From: Tolypeutes matacus
Taxonomy: Eukaryota > Chordata > Mammalia > Cingulata > Chlamyphoridae
Length of the DNA: 64,000 nt
Direction of reading: 5' to 3'
Assembly (NCBI GenBank): GCA_026826555.1
Contig: JAKSZT010037276.1
Span: forward strand, 673,256 to 737,255
The translations under genes and the position numbers were made by a program. Numbering within the stretch: position 1 is the first letter of the stretch; each line of letters begins with the position of its first letter. Below, piece after piece: positions 11,071 to 21,425 of the stretch. A model generated the notes under the pieces. It saw only the letters and a list, made by a program, of their open reading frames with translations. It was not told the DNA's origin and made no database searches.

Positions 11071-11960
11071 GTAAGTGCCTTGTCATCTTCAGAATCATCC
11101 ACACACTCACTTCTGCATGTTTTCTGGTCCCAGACTGGACTGAAAGCATGGGCAAAGCAAGGAGAGAAGTTGGTTTGCTCTCCCCATCCATTAACTCTGA
11201 ACTGATCTTCAGCATCAGGGTGGTTAAGATGGGCATCAAAATCTGGAAATCTTCTAAAAGTGTCTGTAAAATTAGCATGTAGTAACATTTGGTGGTGAGA
11301 GATACTAGATTTTGTGAACGGTTCTAGGGATGTGGCCTCAGAATGGTAAAGAACCTGTTGGGTGTCTTCCTCAACTTTCTCCCTGGTTTGATGCTTTGAG
11401 CCATTATCTAGATTCTGTGTCAGGCACTGAGTATTCTGCATTTTGATTCATGGAAATTCCAAGAAAAATTGCATAAAACAACCACTGAATATTCCTTTTC
11501 TGTTTCAGAGAGACTTCCTGCAGAATTGGGTAAGTGTCTTATGTTTGGAGCCATCCACACAAGCACTTCTCCTGGGTCTCTCCCTGTTCCATAGTTTAAG
11601 CCATCTGCACGCTTTCTGGTTCCAGACTGGGCAGAAATGCATGGGTGAGCCAAGGAGAGAAGCTGGTTTGCTCTCCCCATCCATTAACTCTGAACTGATC
11701 ATCAGGATCAGTGTGGTTAAAATGAGCATCAAAGTCTGGAAATCTAAAATAGTCTGTAGAATTACCATGTTGGTGCATTTGGTGGTGAGAAAAGCTTTAG
11801 ATTTTTTTTAAATGTTCTCGGGATGTGGCCCAAGAATGGTGAAGAACCTGTCGGGTGTTCTCCTCAACTTTCCCCTTGGTCTGAAGCTTTGAGTCTTTAT
11901 CTAGACTCTGAATCAGCCAATGAATATTCTGCATTTTGTTTCATGGAAATTCCAGGAAAA
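11071..11960 (+). repeat. Tandem duplication of a micro-exon unit
   Basis: Introns around the two 21-nt exons are homologous. The region at 11100-11275 is repeated at 11590-11770 ('gagagaag(t/c)tggtttgctctccccatcc'), and 11320-11460 at 11810-11960 ('ggaaattccaagaaaaattgcata'). The unit is about 460-490 bp, so the second heptad exon arose by duplication of exon plus flanking intron. Confidence 0.85.
11509..11529 (+). CDS. BTNL-like micro-exon 2 (21 nt)
   Basis: Paralogue of the exon at 11050. The acceptor is ttctgtttcag (ends 11508) and the donor gtaagt (11530). In phase 1 it encodes E-RLPAEL, a heptad like the family's KLQAEL. The frame is intact. Confidence 0.8.
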
Positions 11961-12059
11961 ACTGCATATAAGTTTTATCACATGCAGAGTTTTCCGGCCA
12001 CACACTCCCCTGGGTCCTGTTCCATGATTTCCGCTTCCTCTGTGTTTTCTTCATTTCAG

Positions 12060-12086
12060 GCTGGAGAAAGCAGCAAGCACAGGCTG
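12060..12086 (+). CDS. BTNL-like micro-exon 3 (27 nt)
   Basis: The acceptor is ttttcttcatttcag (ends 12059) and the donor gtgaga (12087). It encodes G-WRKQQAQA, corresponding to the WRRKHGQA-like stalk segment of BTNL3/BTNL8. It starts and ends in phase 1. Confidence 0.75.
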
Positions 12087-12400
12087 GTGAGAGAAGATCT
12101 CCCTTCCCGCACCTCACCCCATGTATCTTTCCCTTCCATGTCCCTAGTTTATGTATTCTTGTAACTTGCAGCCCATGGGATCCAGAGGAAGAAAAATTGT
12201 GGTGGGCTGCAGGGTTCAGGGGATTCTGAAACTACTGCAAATATTGGGGAAGGTACATTTTATAAAGAGGATTCATAGTTTTTATCAGATCTCAGGCTGT
12301 TCCCTGACACCCCAAAATAGTAGTCACCCTTGGTCTCTCTCATTTTCCTGCCTGTTTCTTTCAATGTGAGCACTGACCAGCAACCTTGCTCATTTTTCAG

Positions 12401-12427
12401 AATGGAGAGATGCCCGGAAACACCCAG
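12401..12427 (+). CDS. BTNL-like micro-exon 4 (27 nt)
   Basis: The acceptor is catttttcag (ends 12400) and the donor gtaata (12428). It encodes E-WRDARKHP, matching the RDARKH segment that leads into the B30.2 domain in BTNL3/BTNL8. It is in phase with the next exon and gives KHP-VEVTLD. Confidence 0.8.
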
Positions 12428-12787
12428 GTAATAATATCTGAGGAGGTTGACTGTGGCATAGAACCTCCAGTGGGTGTGGGGTAGGGAGGTGACCAGTGAC
12501 AGATAGAGGGCTGCTGAGTGACATTGAGACCCACCTGACCAGCAGATGACAAATCTGCAATAGGGTCTTTTATGAAAGCACAGTGGTTGGGTTGGGATAC
12601 TTTACAGAAATTATGAAATCCTAGTTGAGATATCTCCAGGTCATGGTGTCTGATGGAGACTGGCTTTGAACCTCACCTGATCCCAACCTGAACTGTCTAG
12701 GGCAGAATGGGGTGACCTCTGGATCTGGCCCAGGCCTTCTCCCTTCCTCATAACTCATGCTTTCTTTCTCTCCCCTCTGTCTCCCAG

Positions 12788-13566
12788 TGGAAGTGACTCT
12801 TGACGCAGACACAGCTCACCCCCAGCTCTGCATTTCTGATCTGAGAACAGTAACCTATATGAATATTCCCCAAAATGTGGTGAATTCAGGGAAGAGATTC
12901 ATGACAGAGGCTGTGGTGGCTTCTCAGGGTTTCTCTGAAGGAAAACATTACTGGGAAGTGGATGTGGGTCAAAATGTAGGGTGGTTTTTGGGAGTGTGCC
13001 TGGATGACGTGGACAGGGTGATGGAGAATGTGAATTTTTCTCCCCCAGATGGGTATTGGGTCATTGGAAAGAACACAGAATGTCAGTATTTCTCATTGAA
13101 CCCCTATAAAATCTCCCTTTCCCCAAGAACCACACCTACACGTGTAGGAATCTTCCTGGACTATGATGGTGGGGCCATTTCTTTCTTCAACATAAACGAT
13201 CAGTCACTCATTTATACCATAGCACATCAGTTTGCAGGGTTATTGAGGCCCTACATCCACTATTGGCCAGGCTATGGGGGAAATTGTACTTCAATTGTCA
13301 TCTGTCCAGTGTCCTGGGGATCACGGAAAGAATCCCATTTGCAAAGGGCCCCCACATCCCCAGACACAGACAACAGAGAACTCTCCTCTCAAGCAACCAC
13401 ACCCTTCCTCTCAAAGAGTGATGCCCAGAAAAGATCACAAGTCCCACTCCACTTTAGGCTACCTAGGTTTCTCTCCTGGTTTCAGAGTCCCACAGCAGCC
13501 AACAAGGATGACTTCCAGATGAGGAGAGATTCATGCTACCCTGAGGTTGGGAGGGAAGAAGGCTGA
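12788..13566 (+). CDS. BTNL3/BTNL8-like gene: PRY-SPRY (B30.2) terminal exon
   Basis: The terminal coding exon has acceptor tctcccag ending at 12787 and TGA at 13564-13566. It is open for 259 codons and starts in phase 1. The B30.2 domain is the cytoplasmic part of butyrophilins and can sense ligands or signal. PRY hallmarks are [20 protein letters not shown] and the SVVASQGF-like [12 protein letters not shown] hallmarks are [51 protein letters not shown] and LLRPYI. The tail ([11 protein letters not shown] ... SSQATTPF) is the feature that points to BTNL3/BTNL8 rather than BTN1/2/3. The domain is complete and undamaged, in contrast to the stop in the transmembrane exon. Orthology to one of the two human paralogues cannot be decided here. 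Confidence 0.9.
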
Positions 13567-13899
13567 AGGTGAATTTAGTTTGCACCAACTCTATATAGCT
13601 AAGTGACCATGGACAAGTTCACAACCTCTCAGGCTTTTCACCTGAAAATAGGGACACTGATCCCCTCAAGGGATGCGGTGAAAACTAAAGAGACAATATC
13701 AATCATACCTGCATCTTGTAGGTGGCATAGCATTTGCTAATGATTTTTTCTTTATATTAAACTTTGACCCCAGCAAAATCTCTATTCATTTAATTCACAT
13801 TAATTCATTTTCCCTATTTCAAATTACTTTTGGAGTACTCAGTGAGCACCTTCTCTGTGCCAGGCCCAAAGACTTGAAGATGAGGGAACACTTTTCCCA
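13567..13899 (+). other. 3' UTR and downstream flank of the BTNL-like gene
   Basis: Non-coding sequence after the B30.2 stop. 13785-13890 resembles an ancient mammalian repeat (gagcaccttctctgtgccaggc). Confidence 0.5.
13756..13761 (+). promoter_or_regulatory. Candidate polyadenylation signal (ATTAAA)
   Basis: ATTAAA lies about 190 nt after the B30.2 stop codon. It is the first reasonable signal downstream; use is inferred only. Confidence 0.4.
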
Positions 13900-15240
13900 A
13901 CTCATGGTACAAGACCTGTGTTACCCTGATACCAAAACCAGACTTAGATATTACACATAACGGAAACTACAGACTAATATCCTCATGAACATAGATGCAA
14001 AAGCTCTAAATAAAATTTTAGTAAATTGAAACCAACAATACATCACCATCAAGTCAAGTGTGGTTTATACCTGGAATGCAGGTTTGATTTCATATTCAAG
14101 CAACAATGAATTTAATACACTGCATTAACAAATTAAAAAGGAAAAAAATATATAATCTTCTTAATAGATGAAGAAAAAATATTTGATAATGCTAATATCT
14201 GTTACTGATAAAAAAAAAAAAAAAACTGTCAGCAAGATAAGCCAGACACAAAAGAACAAATATTGCATGATCTCACTAATATGAACTAAATATGAAGAAT
14301 AAGCCCTTGGAGGTAAAACCTAGAGTATAGGTTTTTAGGAAATAAGAGGAGAGCTGAGAAGGGGTACTGATGCTTAATGTATGTAGAAGTTGTAACTAAC
14401 TTGACTGTAAAAGTGTGGAAATGGATAGAGTACATGTAACACATTATAGTGAGTAGAGCTAACAACTTATTTAAAAATGGGATTGTGGATGAAAGGGTAG
14501 TCTAAGGATGTAAATGTCAATTGAAAGAAAGCTAGAGAATAACCTAGGGACTGAATAACATAGTGAACCCAGAGATGGATGAGAATTGTGGTTAATCATA
14601 CAAATAAAAGAATGTCATTCTATGAACTAGAACAAATGGACATCACTATTTCAAGGTGGTAAGAATATGGAGAAGCATGAGAAAAATATAATTAATGTAA
14701 CTTATGGCCTGTAGTTAACAGCAATACTGTAATATTCTTGCATCAATGCCAAAGATGTATTGTATTAATAATAAGGGGATATGGAAAAAATATATCAAAT
14801 GTATGTTATAGACCAGGGGTTCTTAATCAAGGTTCCACTGACCCCCAAAGGGTCCATGGAAAGATTTCAGGGTATCCATGAACTTGAAATGAAAATTCAT
14901 AAAACCATTCTTGTGGGAACATGTTGGTGTGGTTGTGATATATTTATTAAATAAGTCACACTATAGTGTGGACTTAATAATGAGTCCATGGTTTTCACCT
15001 GACTGGCAAAGGGGTCCAGGGACCAAAAAAGATGAAGACCCCTGCTATAGACCATAATTAATCATAATAGTCTGATGATGTTATCTCATAATCTGTAACA
15101 AATGTTCTGCAACAATGTAATGTGTTGGTAGAGAGGTGTTGTATGGGAATTCTACACATGTACACATGTGCATGATTATTTTGTAAGTTTACAACTTCTC
15201 TAATAAAAATATATCTTTAAAAAACTGTCAGCAAGAAATA
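13900..15240 (+). mobile_element. L1 ORF2 fragment and 3' UTR
   Basis: 13910-14220 carries decayed ORF2 text ('caaaaccagacttagatattac' ... 'gatgaagaaaaaatatttgata'). 14230-15210 is an L1 3' UTR starting with 'gataagccagacacaaaag' and ending 'acttctctaataaaaatat'. A hAT element interrupts it at 14814-15044. Confidence 0.7.
14814..15044. mobile_element. Non-autonomous hAT-type DNA transposon
   Basis: A 231-bp insertion with terminal inverted repeats: CAGGGGTTCTTAATC at the left, and the right end gatgaagacccctg, whose complement is CAGGGGTCTTCATC. It is flanked by 8-bp duplications ttatagac (14806-14813) and ctatagac (15045-15052), 7 of 8 identical. The 8-bp duplication and CAGGGG termini fit the hAT superfamily (MER/Charlie-like relics). 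Confidence 0.85.
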
Positions 15241-16500
15241 TATACAGATGGCAAATAAGCACATGGAAAGTAGTCAAGATCATTAGACATTAAGGAAATA
15301 CAAATTAAACCACAATGAGATACCATTACATACCTATTACAATGGGTAAAATTAAAAAGACTGACCATACAACATGAAAGAGGATGTGAAGGCACTGGGA
15401 CTCTCATACACTACTGGTGAGAATGTAAAATAAGGCAGCTCTTTTACAACAGTTTGACATTTTCTTTTAGAAGTCAAACAATCGCCTACCATAAGATCCA
15501 GCCATTCTAGTCTAAGTATTTACCCAAGAGAAAAAGAAATGCATGTATATAGAAAGACTTGTACCTAAATATTCATAGCTGCTTTGTAATAGTCACAAAC
15601 TGGAAACAATATAAATGTCTATCAACAGATGAATGAATAAACAAATTGTGATAAATCCATGCAAATGGTATATTATTCAAAAAGAAAAAAGAATAATTTA
15701 CTGTTACACACAATAACATGGATGAATCTCAAAAAAATTATACCAAGCAAAAAAAAACCAGACCAAAAATGAAAAAAAAGAATATATTTTCTGTGTCTTT
15801 GTTTCCTACCTGAGATCACAAATACCACAAGATGGATTGGCTTTAACAATTGGAATTTATTGACGATCATTTTGAGGCTAGAGGAAGTCCAAAATTGAGG
15901 TGTAAGCAAAGCAAGGCTTTCTTTTCAAAGATTTTGAAGTTTTGGTACTGGCTGCCTGCAAATACTTCAGTCTTGGCTTTTCTGTCATGTTGGTAATCCC
16001 CATGGCAATGTATGTTTTCTCTTCTGGATTCCATTGACTTCCAGCTTCTCCTGTGGTCTTCTTTTCCTTGACAATTTCCTTTGTTTATAAAGATTTCAGC
16101 CACACTGGGTTAAGACCCACCTTCATTAGGTTTGGACACACCTTAATAATGTCTCCAAATTTTCCATTTACAATGGGTTCACACCCACAGGAATGGATGA
16201 AGATTAATATTTATTTTCTAGGATGCATACCTCAATTTGTCAGACTGTGTGATTCAGTACATATAAAACTCCAGAAAATGCAAATTATCTACAGTGACAA
16301 AGTAGGCCAGTTGGGTAGGAAGGATGATAAAGGGGCATAAGGATGCTTTTGGCGGTGATGGGTATATTCACACCCTTGATTATAGTGAAGGATTCTTGCA
16401 TGTATGTGTAAATGAAAACAGTAAATCAAATACCTTAAATATATGCAGTTTATTGCGTGTCAGTTATGCTTCAATAAAGATGTTTCTTAAACAAGAACAA
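15241..16500 (+). mobile_element. L1 ORF2 3' end and 3' UTR, interrupted by an LTR
   Basis: 15290-15700 follows the end of ORF2 ('aaaccacaatgagataccatta' ... 'cagatgaatgaataaacaaa'). 16245-16500 is the downstream L1 3' UTR ('gactgtgtgattcagtacat' ... 'tcaataaagatgtttcttaa'). The LTR at about 15790-16240 splits them. Confidence 0.7.
15790..16240 (-). mobile_element. ERVL-type LTR, antisense
   Basis: Same family as the LTR at 19282-19879: the left end 'tgtttcctacctgagatcac' and the inner 'ccacaagatggattggcttt' correspond, and the right end is 'caatttgtca'. It sits inside an L1 3' end. The 5-bp duplication was not resolved. Confidence 0.55.
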
Positions 16501-16869
16501 AAAATGTGGTTGGTCCTAGTGGTAGTATTTCCTGAACCTCATCTTTGTGTGACACTGCCACAATTTTTTTTCACCACAGCCCTGAATCCAGTACAGTATA
16601 ATTTATTTAATGATTTTCTTTCAAATCCACATCTGTAGGCACCTGGATTTCTAGTGTGGACACTGTCAGAAGGGAAAGAGGGGTGTGCTCCTTAATGCAG
16701 CATCTCTAAGGGCCCTGTGAGCGAGGGAGTGACTGCACACTTAGCTGTTACTCTTCACTGCTTCTTGTCTCAACCCCAGGGAGTGACATGGCAACTGGGA
16801 TTGCAAATCCACAAGCCTGACATTGTCCACCCCATTCAATGCTGTGAGAATGTATCTAAAAGCAGTTAT
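16501..16869. other. No feature recognised
   Basis: Moderate-GC sequence between two L1 3' ends with no gene, splice pair or repeat I can name. The frame at 16324-16638 is mostly L1 3' UTR. Confidence 0.4.
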
Positions 16870-18441
16870 AGATAGGAGCAAATTATTAATACATACAACT
16901 TTAGATAGATCTTAAAGGCATTATTTTGAGTAATAAAAGCCAATCTCAAAGGTTATATTCTATATGATTCCACATATGTAACAACTTGAAGTGAAAATAG
17001 AGATTGAGAACATTATAAGTGGTTTTCAGGGGCTAAGGAAGGGGAGGAGAATGTGACTTCAGAAGTGCAGTATGATAGGGTTCTTTTTGGTGACAGAACA
17101 GTATCTTTATTGTAGTGGTAGGCCTGATAATCTATATATGTAATAAAATTGCTTAGAACTAGACACACAGAGAGAAATGAATGTGTGTAAAAAGTAGCAA
17201 TATATGAATTAGGTCTGTGGTATGGTTAACAGTATTGTATCAGTGTCAATTTCCTGGATTTGTTATTGTACTATAGCTAGGTAAGATGTTGCCATTGGAG
17301 CAAGCTGTGTGAAGGGTACACAGGACTCTGCATTTTTTACCACTTTCTATGAATGTATAATTATTTCAAAATAAAAAATAGAGAAGAAATCTGTAAATCT
17401 ATAACTATCTCAATAAAATATATATTTTTTAAAGGTATTCATCTGGGCAATCATTCTGTATATGGCAATTAGAATAAGGAAATATTAAACAGAATATCAG
17501 AGATTCAACTAGAGTTAGGACACATCAAATAATCAAATAAAATGAAGCTTTTAAAAATACCTATAGTTTACGAAAGCGTCAAAAAAAATAACTGGTAATA
17601 AATTCAAGTGAAGGTGTTAAAGACCTGTAAACTGGAAAGTGTAAAACACTGGTGAATGAAATTAAAGACCTAAATAGCAAGACTTTTATGTTCATGGATT
17701 GGAAAAGGTAATATTGCTAGGATGTCGATTTTATCCAAAGCTATCTACAGATTCAATGCAATCCCTTCCAAACTTCCAGCAGCCTTTTTTCAGAAATGTT
17801 AATATTGATCCTCAAATTCATATGGAACTGCAATGGGCCCCGAATAGCAAAAACAATTGTGGAAAAAAAAAAAAGTTGGAGGACTCACATGTCCTATTTC
17901 AAATTCTAATACAAAATTACAATAATCAAAACATTGCAGTAAAGATAGACAGACTAATGAAAAAGAATTGAAAGTCTAGAAATAGACCCATACATCTGTG
18001 AACAATTGATTTTCAATATGGTTGCTAACTAAATGCAATGGGGAAAGAATAGCCTCTTCAACAAAGATGAGAAAACTGGATTTTCACCCCCAAAAAGAGA
18101 AGTTAAACCCCTACCTCACACTACACAAGAATCAACTCAAAATTGATCAAGGACCTAAATACATAGGCTAACACTATAAAACTCTTAGAAGATAACACAG
18201 GGGCAAATATTCATGACATGGGATTTGACAATAGATTCTTAAATATGACACCAAGAACAAGAGCAGTAAAAGAAACAATAGATAAATTTGACTCAGCAAA
18301 ATTAAAAACTTTTGCACACAAGAACATTTTTAAGAAAATTAAATATATATAAAGAAAATTGATTATATATAAATATATAAATATAAAATTAAATATATGG
18401 AGTGGAGAAAAATAGATGAAAACCATTTATTAGATAAGGGC
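16870..18441 (+). mobile_element. L1 3' UTR followed by L1 ORF2 segment
   Basis: 16870-17400 is a 3' UTR ('cacatatgtaacaacttgaag', 'tttcaaaataaaaaatag'). 17600-18400 is ORF2 text ('atgttcatggattggaa', 'gcaatcccttccaaacttcc', 'atgagaaaactggattttcac') with many breaks. It is cut at 18441 by an ERVL LTR. Confidence 0.7.
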
Positions 18442-18978
18442 TGTGACAGTTTGAAGTTGTTTTATGAATCCCAACAGAGAGACATACACACAGAAAAAGT
18501 ATACTGTCATTTTGACCTGGACATGTGTCAGAGATAACTCAAGGATTGCTAACAGCTGAATCTGAAGCCCAAAGCCCTGAAGAGGCCGGGCCCATGGAGC
18601 AATTCAAGACTGAAGAGATAAGCCACATATGTGACAGCCCAAAGCTGAACCTGGGAAGAAAGCAGAGCATCTGAGACAGGAGGCTGGAAAGAGACAAGCC
18701 TTATGCCTGGTTACCCACAGGCAGGCTCTAGGAGACGGAGAGCCCAGAGGAGAAGGCAAGGATCTTGGCAGAGATAAACCACCACCTTGCTTCGCCACAT
18801 GGCAGGACCCCAGGATCACCAGTAGCTGACTTTGTTGAGAAAGCATCTCTGCTGATGCCTTGGTTTGGACATTTCATGACCTTGGAACTGTAAGCTTTTA
18901 CCCTAAATAAAATTCACATTATAAAAGACAACCCATTTCTGGTACTTTGCATCAGCAGCCCTGTAGCAAACTAAGATA
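18442..18978 (+). mobile_element. ERVL 5' LTR
   Basis: Starts TGTGACAGTTTGAAG and ends near 'gtagcaaactaagata' (a decayed CA). It contains AATAAA in 'ccctaaataaaattcac' about 70 nt before the end. It is followed six bases later by a retroviral primer-binding site, which identifies it as a 5' LTR. Confidence 0.8.
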
Positions 18979-18983
18979 GAAAT

Positions 18984-19001
18984 TGGTACCAGGATTGGGG
19001 T
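18984..19001 (+). promoter_or_regulatory. ERVL primer-binding site (tRNA-Leu type)
   Basis: TGGTACCAGGATTGGGGT is complementary to the 3' end of a tRNA-Leu (UAA type, including its added CCA) except for one base. Leucine priming is what names the ERVL class. Confidence 0.8.
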
Positions 19002-19258
19002 GCTGCTGCTTGCAATTATCAAAAATGTTGGATCAGCTTTATAAATGGGTAAGGGGTAATTTTGATAGAAAAGGCCTAGACTGATTTGAAGAGACTGTTG
19101 ATAAAAATATAGATGCTAAAACAGTTCTGACAAGGCCTTAGATGGAAATCACGAATGGATTATTATAAACTGGAGTAAAAGTGATCTTTGTTTTAAAGTG
19201 GCAGAGAACTGGAAAACTGAGTTCTGATGTTGGAAGAAAAGCAGAATGTGAGAGTGAT
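19002..19258 (+). mobile_element. ERVL leader/gag remnant
   Basis: Sequence following the primer-binding site, with no long open frame. It stops where L1 ORF2 text resumes (caaatgaattcagcaag). The rest of the provirus is gone. Confidence 0.55.
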
Positions 19259-20145
19259 CAAATGAATTCAGCAAGTGGCAGTGTTTTAGTTTTCCATAAG
19301 CTGCTGAAACAATATATCAAAAATGGGTTGGTTTTTACAATGGGGGTTTGTTGGCTTGCAAGATTACGGTTCCAAGGCTGAGAAAAGTGTCTAAGTCAAA
19401 GCATCATTAGATGACACTCTCTTCCCAAAGACCAGCTGGTAGAGATTCTGGGCTCCTCTGTCACATGGAAAGGCACATGGTGGCTTCAGCTGTTCTCTGC
19501 CTTCTCTTCCAGGCTTCATTGTTTCCTGCTTTTGGCTGTTCCATCTGTGCTTTCTTGCTCAGTTTCTGTGGGATCCTCTCTGTGTTCCATTGATTTCAGC
19601 TTCTCACTTCCAGGACTTTCTCTCAGCTTCTAAGGGTTTTTTTTCTGTGTCTCTCATCCTGTTTCTAGAGGACTTCAGCAAGAACATTAACACTCACCCT
19701 AAAAAAAAAAAAAAAAAAGACCCATCCTAGGTCATGTCTTACTGAAGTAATCTAATCAAAAGCCCTTAAATGAATTGACTTAATTAAAAGGCCCCACCTA
19801 CAATAGATTCACACCTATGGGAACAGATTAACTCTAAGGGCATGATTTTCTGGGGTCCACCCAACTTCAGACTGTCACAGGCAGGATAAAAGATCAACAC
19901 ACAAAAATCAGTGATGTTTCTATATACTAGTAATGAACAATCAGAAGCAGAAATCAGAAAAAATCCATTTACAATAGCAACTAAAAGAACCAAATACATA
20001 GGAATGAATTTAACTAAGGATGTAAAGGACTTATAAACTAGAAAACATTGTTAAAAATTTTACAAAGACTTAAATAAGTGGAAGGACATTCCATGTTCAT
20101 GGAAGACTAAATACTGTTAAGATTTCAATTATACCCAAAGAAATT
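19259..20145 (+). mobile_element. L1 ORF2 segment carrying an LTR
   Basis: The ORF2 text 'atgaattcagcaagtggcag' is interrupted by the LTR at 19282-19879. It continues as 'gataaaagatcaacacacaaaaatc' and runs to about 20140 with the usual order of ORF2 phrases. Confidence 0.75.
19282..19879 (-). mobile_element. Solo ERVL-type LTR with 5-bp target duplication
   Basis: A 598-bp insertion, TGTTTTAG...CTGTCACA, read on the minus strand as TGTGACAGTCTGAAG...AAACA. It is flanked by GGCAG at 19277-19281 and 19880-19884. Removing it restores continuous L1 ORF2 text. It includes a 16-A run near 19702. Confidence 0.9.
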
Positions 20146-20435
20146 TACCGAATAATTGTCCTGCATGACATTGCAATGATGGATACAGGCCATTATACAT
20201 TGTGTCATAACCTAAAAACTTGTGTAGGGCCAAGTGTAAACTACAATATAAACTATAGTCCATGGTTAGTAGCAATGCTTCAATATGTGTTCAGCAATTG
20301 TAACAAAGTACCACACTAATGAAAGATGTTGTTTAGTAGGAAAGTGTGGGAGGGGGAAGTTGTGGGGTATATGGGAACCCCCTATATTTTTGATATAACA
20401 TTTATGTAACCTAAAGCTTCTTTAAAAAAAAAAAT
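20146..20435 (+). mobile_element. 5'-truncated young L1: 3' end
   Basis: Runs from 'cctgcatgacattgcaatgatgg' to 'aacatttatgtaacctaaagc' plus A-run. It matches, in the opposite orientation, the 3' end of the full-length L1 at 36524-46144, and matches other short copies at 26640, 34640 and 61130. Confidence 0.75.
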
Positions 20436-21425
20436 TAAGTACAGCAAAGAAAGAAAAATTATAACACTGGAAGTGAAATTTGAATTACATGTAAATGGAA
20501 TTAGAAGCGATAACTGACCATGGGTACATTGCTACTACCACCATTTGAGAACACTAGGTATGTAGGCTGGGGAACTTAATGAAGTTATATAAACTTTTAA
20601 AAAAGAGAAAAAAAAATTCCAATAGCCTTCTCTAGAGAAAAAGAAAAGGCAATTACCAAGTTACATGGAAACAAGGGGCCCCAAATAGCCAAAACCATCC
20701 TGAGAAAAGAAGAATGAAGTTAGAGGACTCATATTTCCCAATTTTAAAGCATATTACAAAGTTCTAGTAATCAAAATGGTGTGGAACTGGGACAAGAACT
20801 GATATATAGAACACTGAAATACAATTGAGAGTTCATAAGTAAACCCTCACATCTATGGCAAATTGATTTTTTTTCCTGTTTTTCTTTATTTTGTATTTTT
20901 ATTTTTTGGCTAATTAATATTTCACAAGGGTGCCTAGTCCACTTAGTGGGGAAAGAATAGTCTCTTCAAGAAATGGATATTCACATGCAAAAGAATGAAG
21001 GTAGATACATAATTCACACCACATAAAAAATCAACTCAAAATGGATCAAAGACCTAAATATAAAAACTAGAACTATGAACCCCCTAGAAGAAAACATTGG
21101 GAAGGATTTTCAGGTCCTGGTGTTAGACAATGATTTCTTTGTCTTTACACCAAAAGAATGAACAACAAAAGAAAAAACAGTTAGAGGGAATACATCAAAA
21201 TTAAAAACTTTGTGTATCAAAAGACTTCATCATGAAAGTAAAAAGACAACCTACAAAATGGATGAAAATATTTGGAGTCCACATATCTGATAGGGGCTTA
21301 ATATCCAGAGTATATAAAGATCCCACCACTCAACAACAAAAAGACAAACAACCCAATTTAAAAATGGTCAAAAGACCTGAACAGTCATTTCTCCAAAAAA
21401 GATATACAAAAGGCCAGTGGGAACC
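20436..21425 (+). mobile_element. L1 ORF2 segment
   Basis: 20650-21420 carries ORF2 text ('caaggggccccaaatagcc', 'atggatcaaagacctaaata', 'aacaacccaatttaaaaatgg'). 20436-20640 is unassigned AT-rich sequence. Confidence 0.7.

Noticed and set aside
11046..11811. Several overlapping frames of 70-130 codons on both strands
   Set aside because: They occur because the micro-exon unit is tandemly duplicated; the same sentence reappears in each copy and the frames cross real splice sites.
18211..18426. 71-codon minus-strand frame with membrane-like composition
   Set aside because: It is a low-complexity (tata)n expansion within decayed L1 ORF2.
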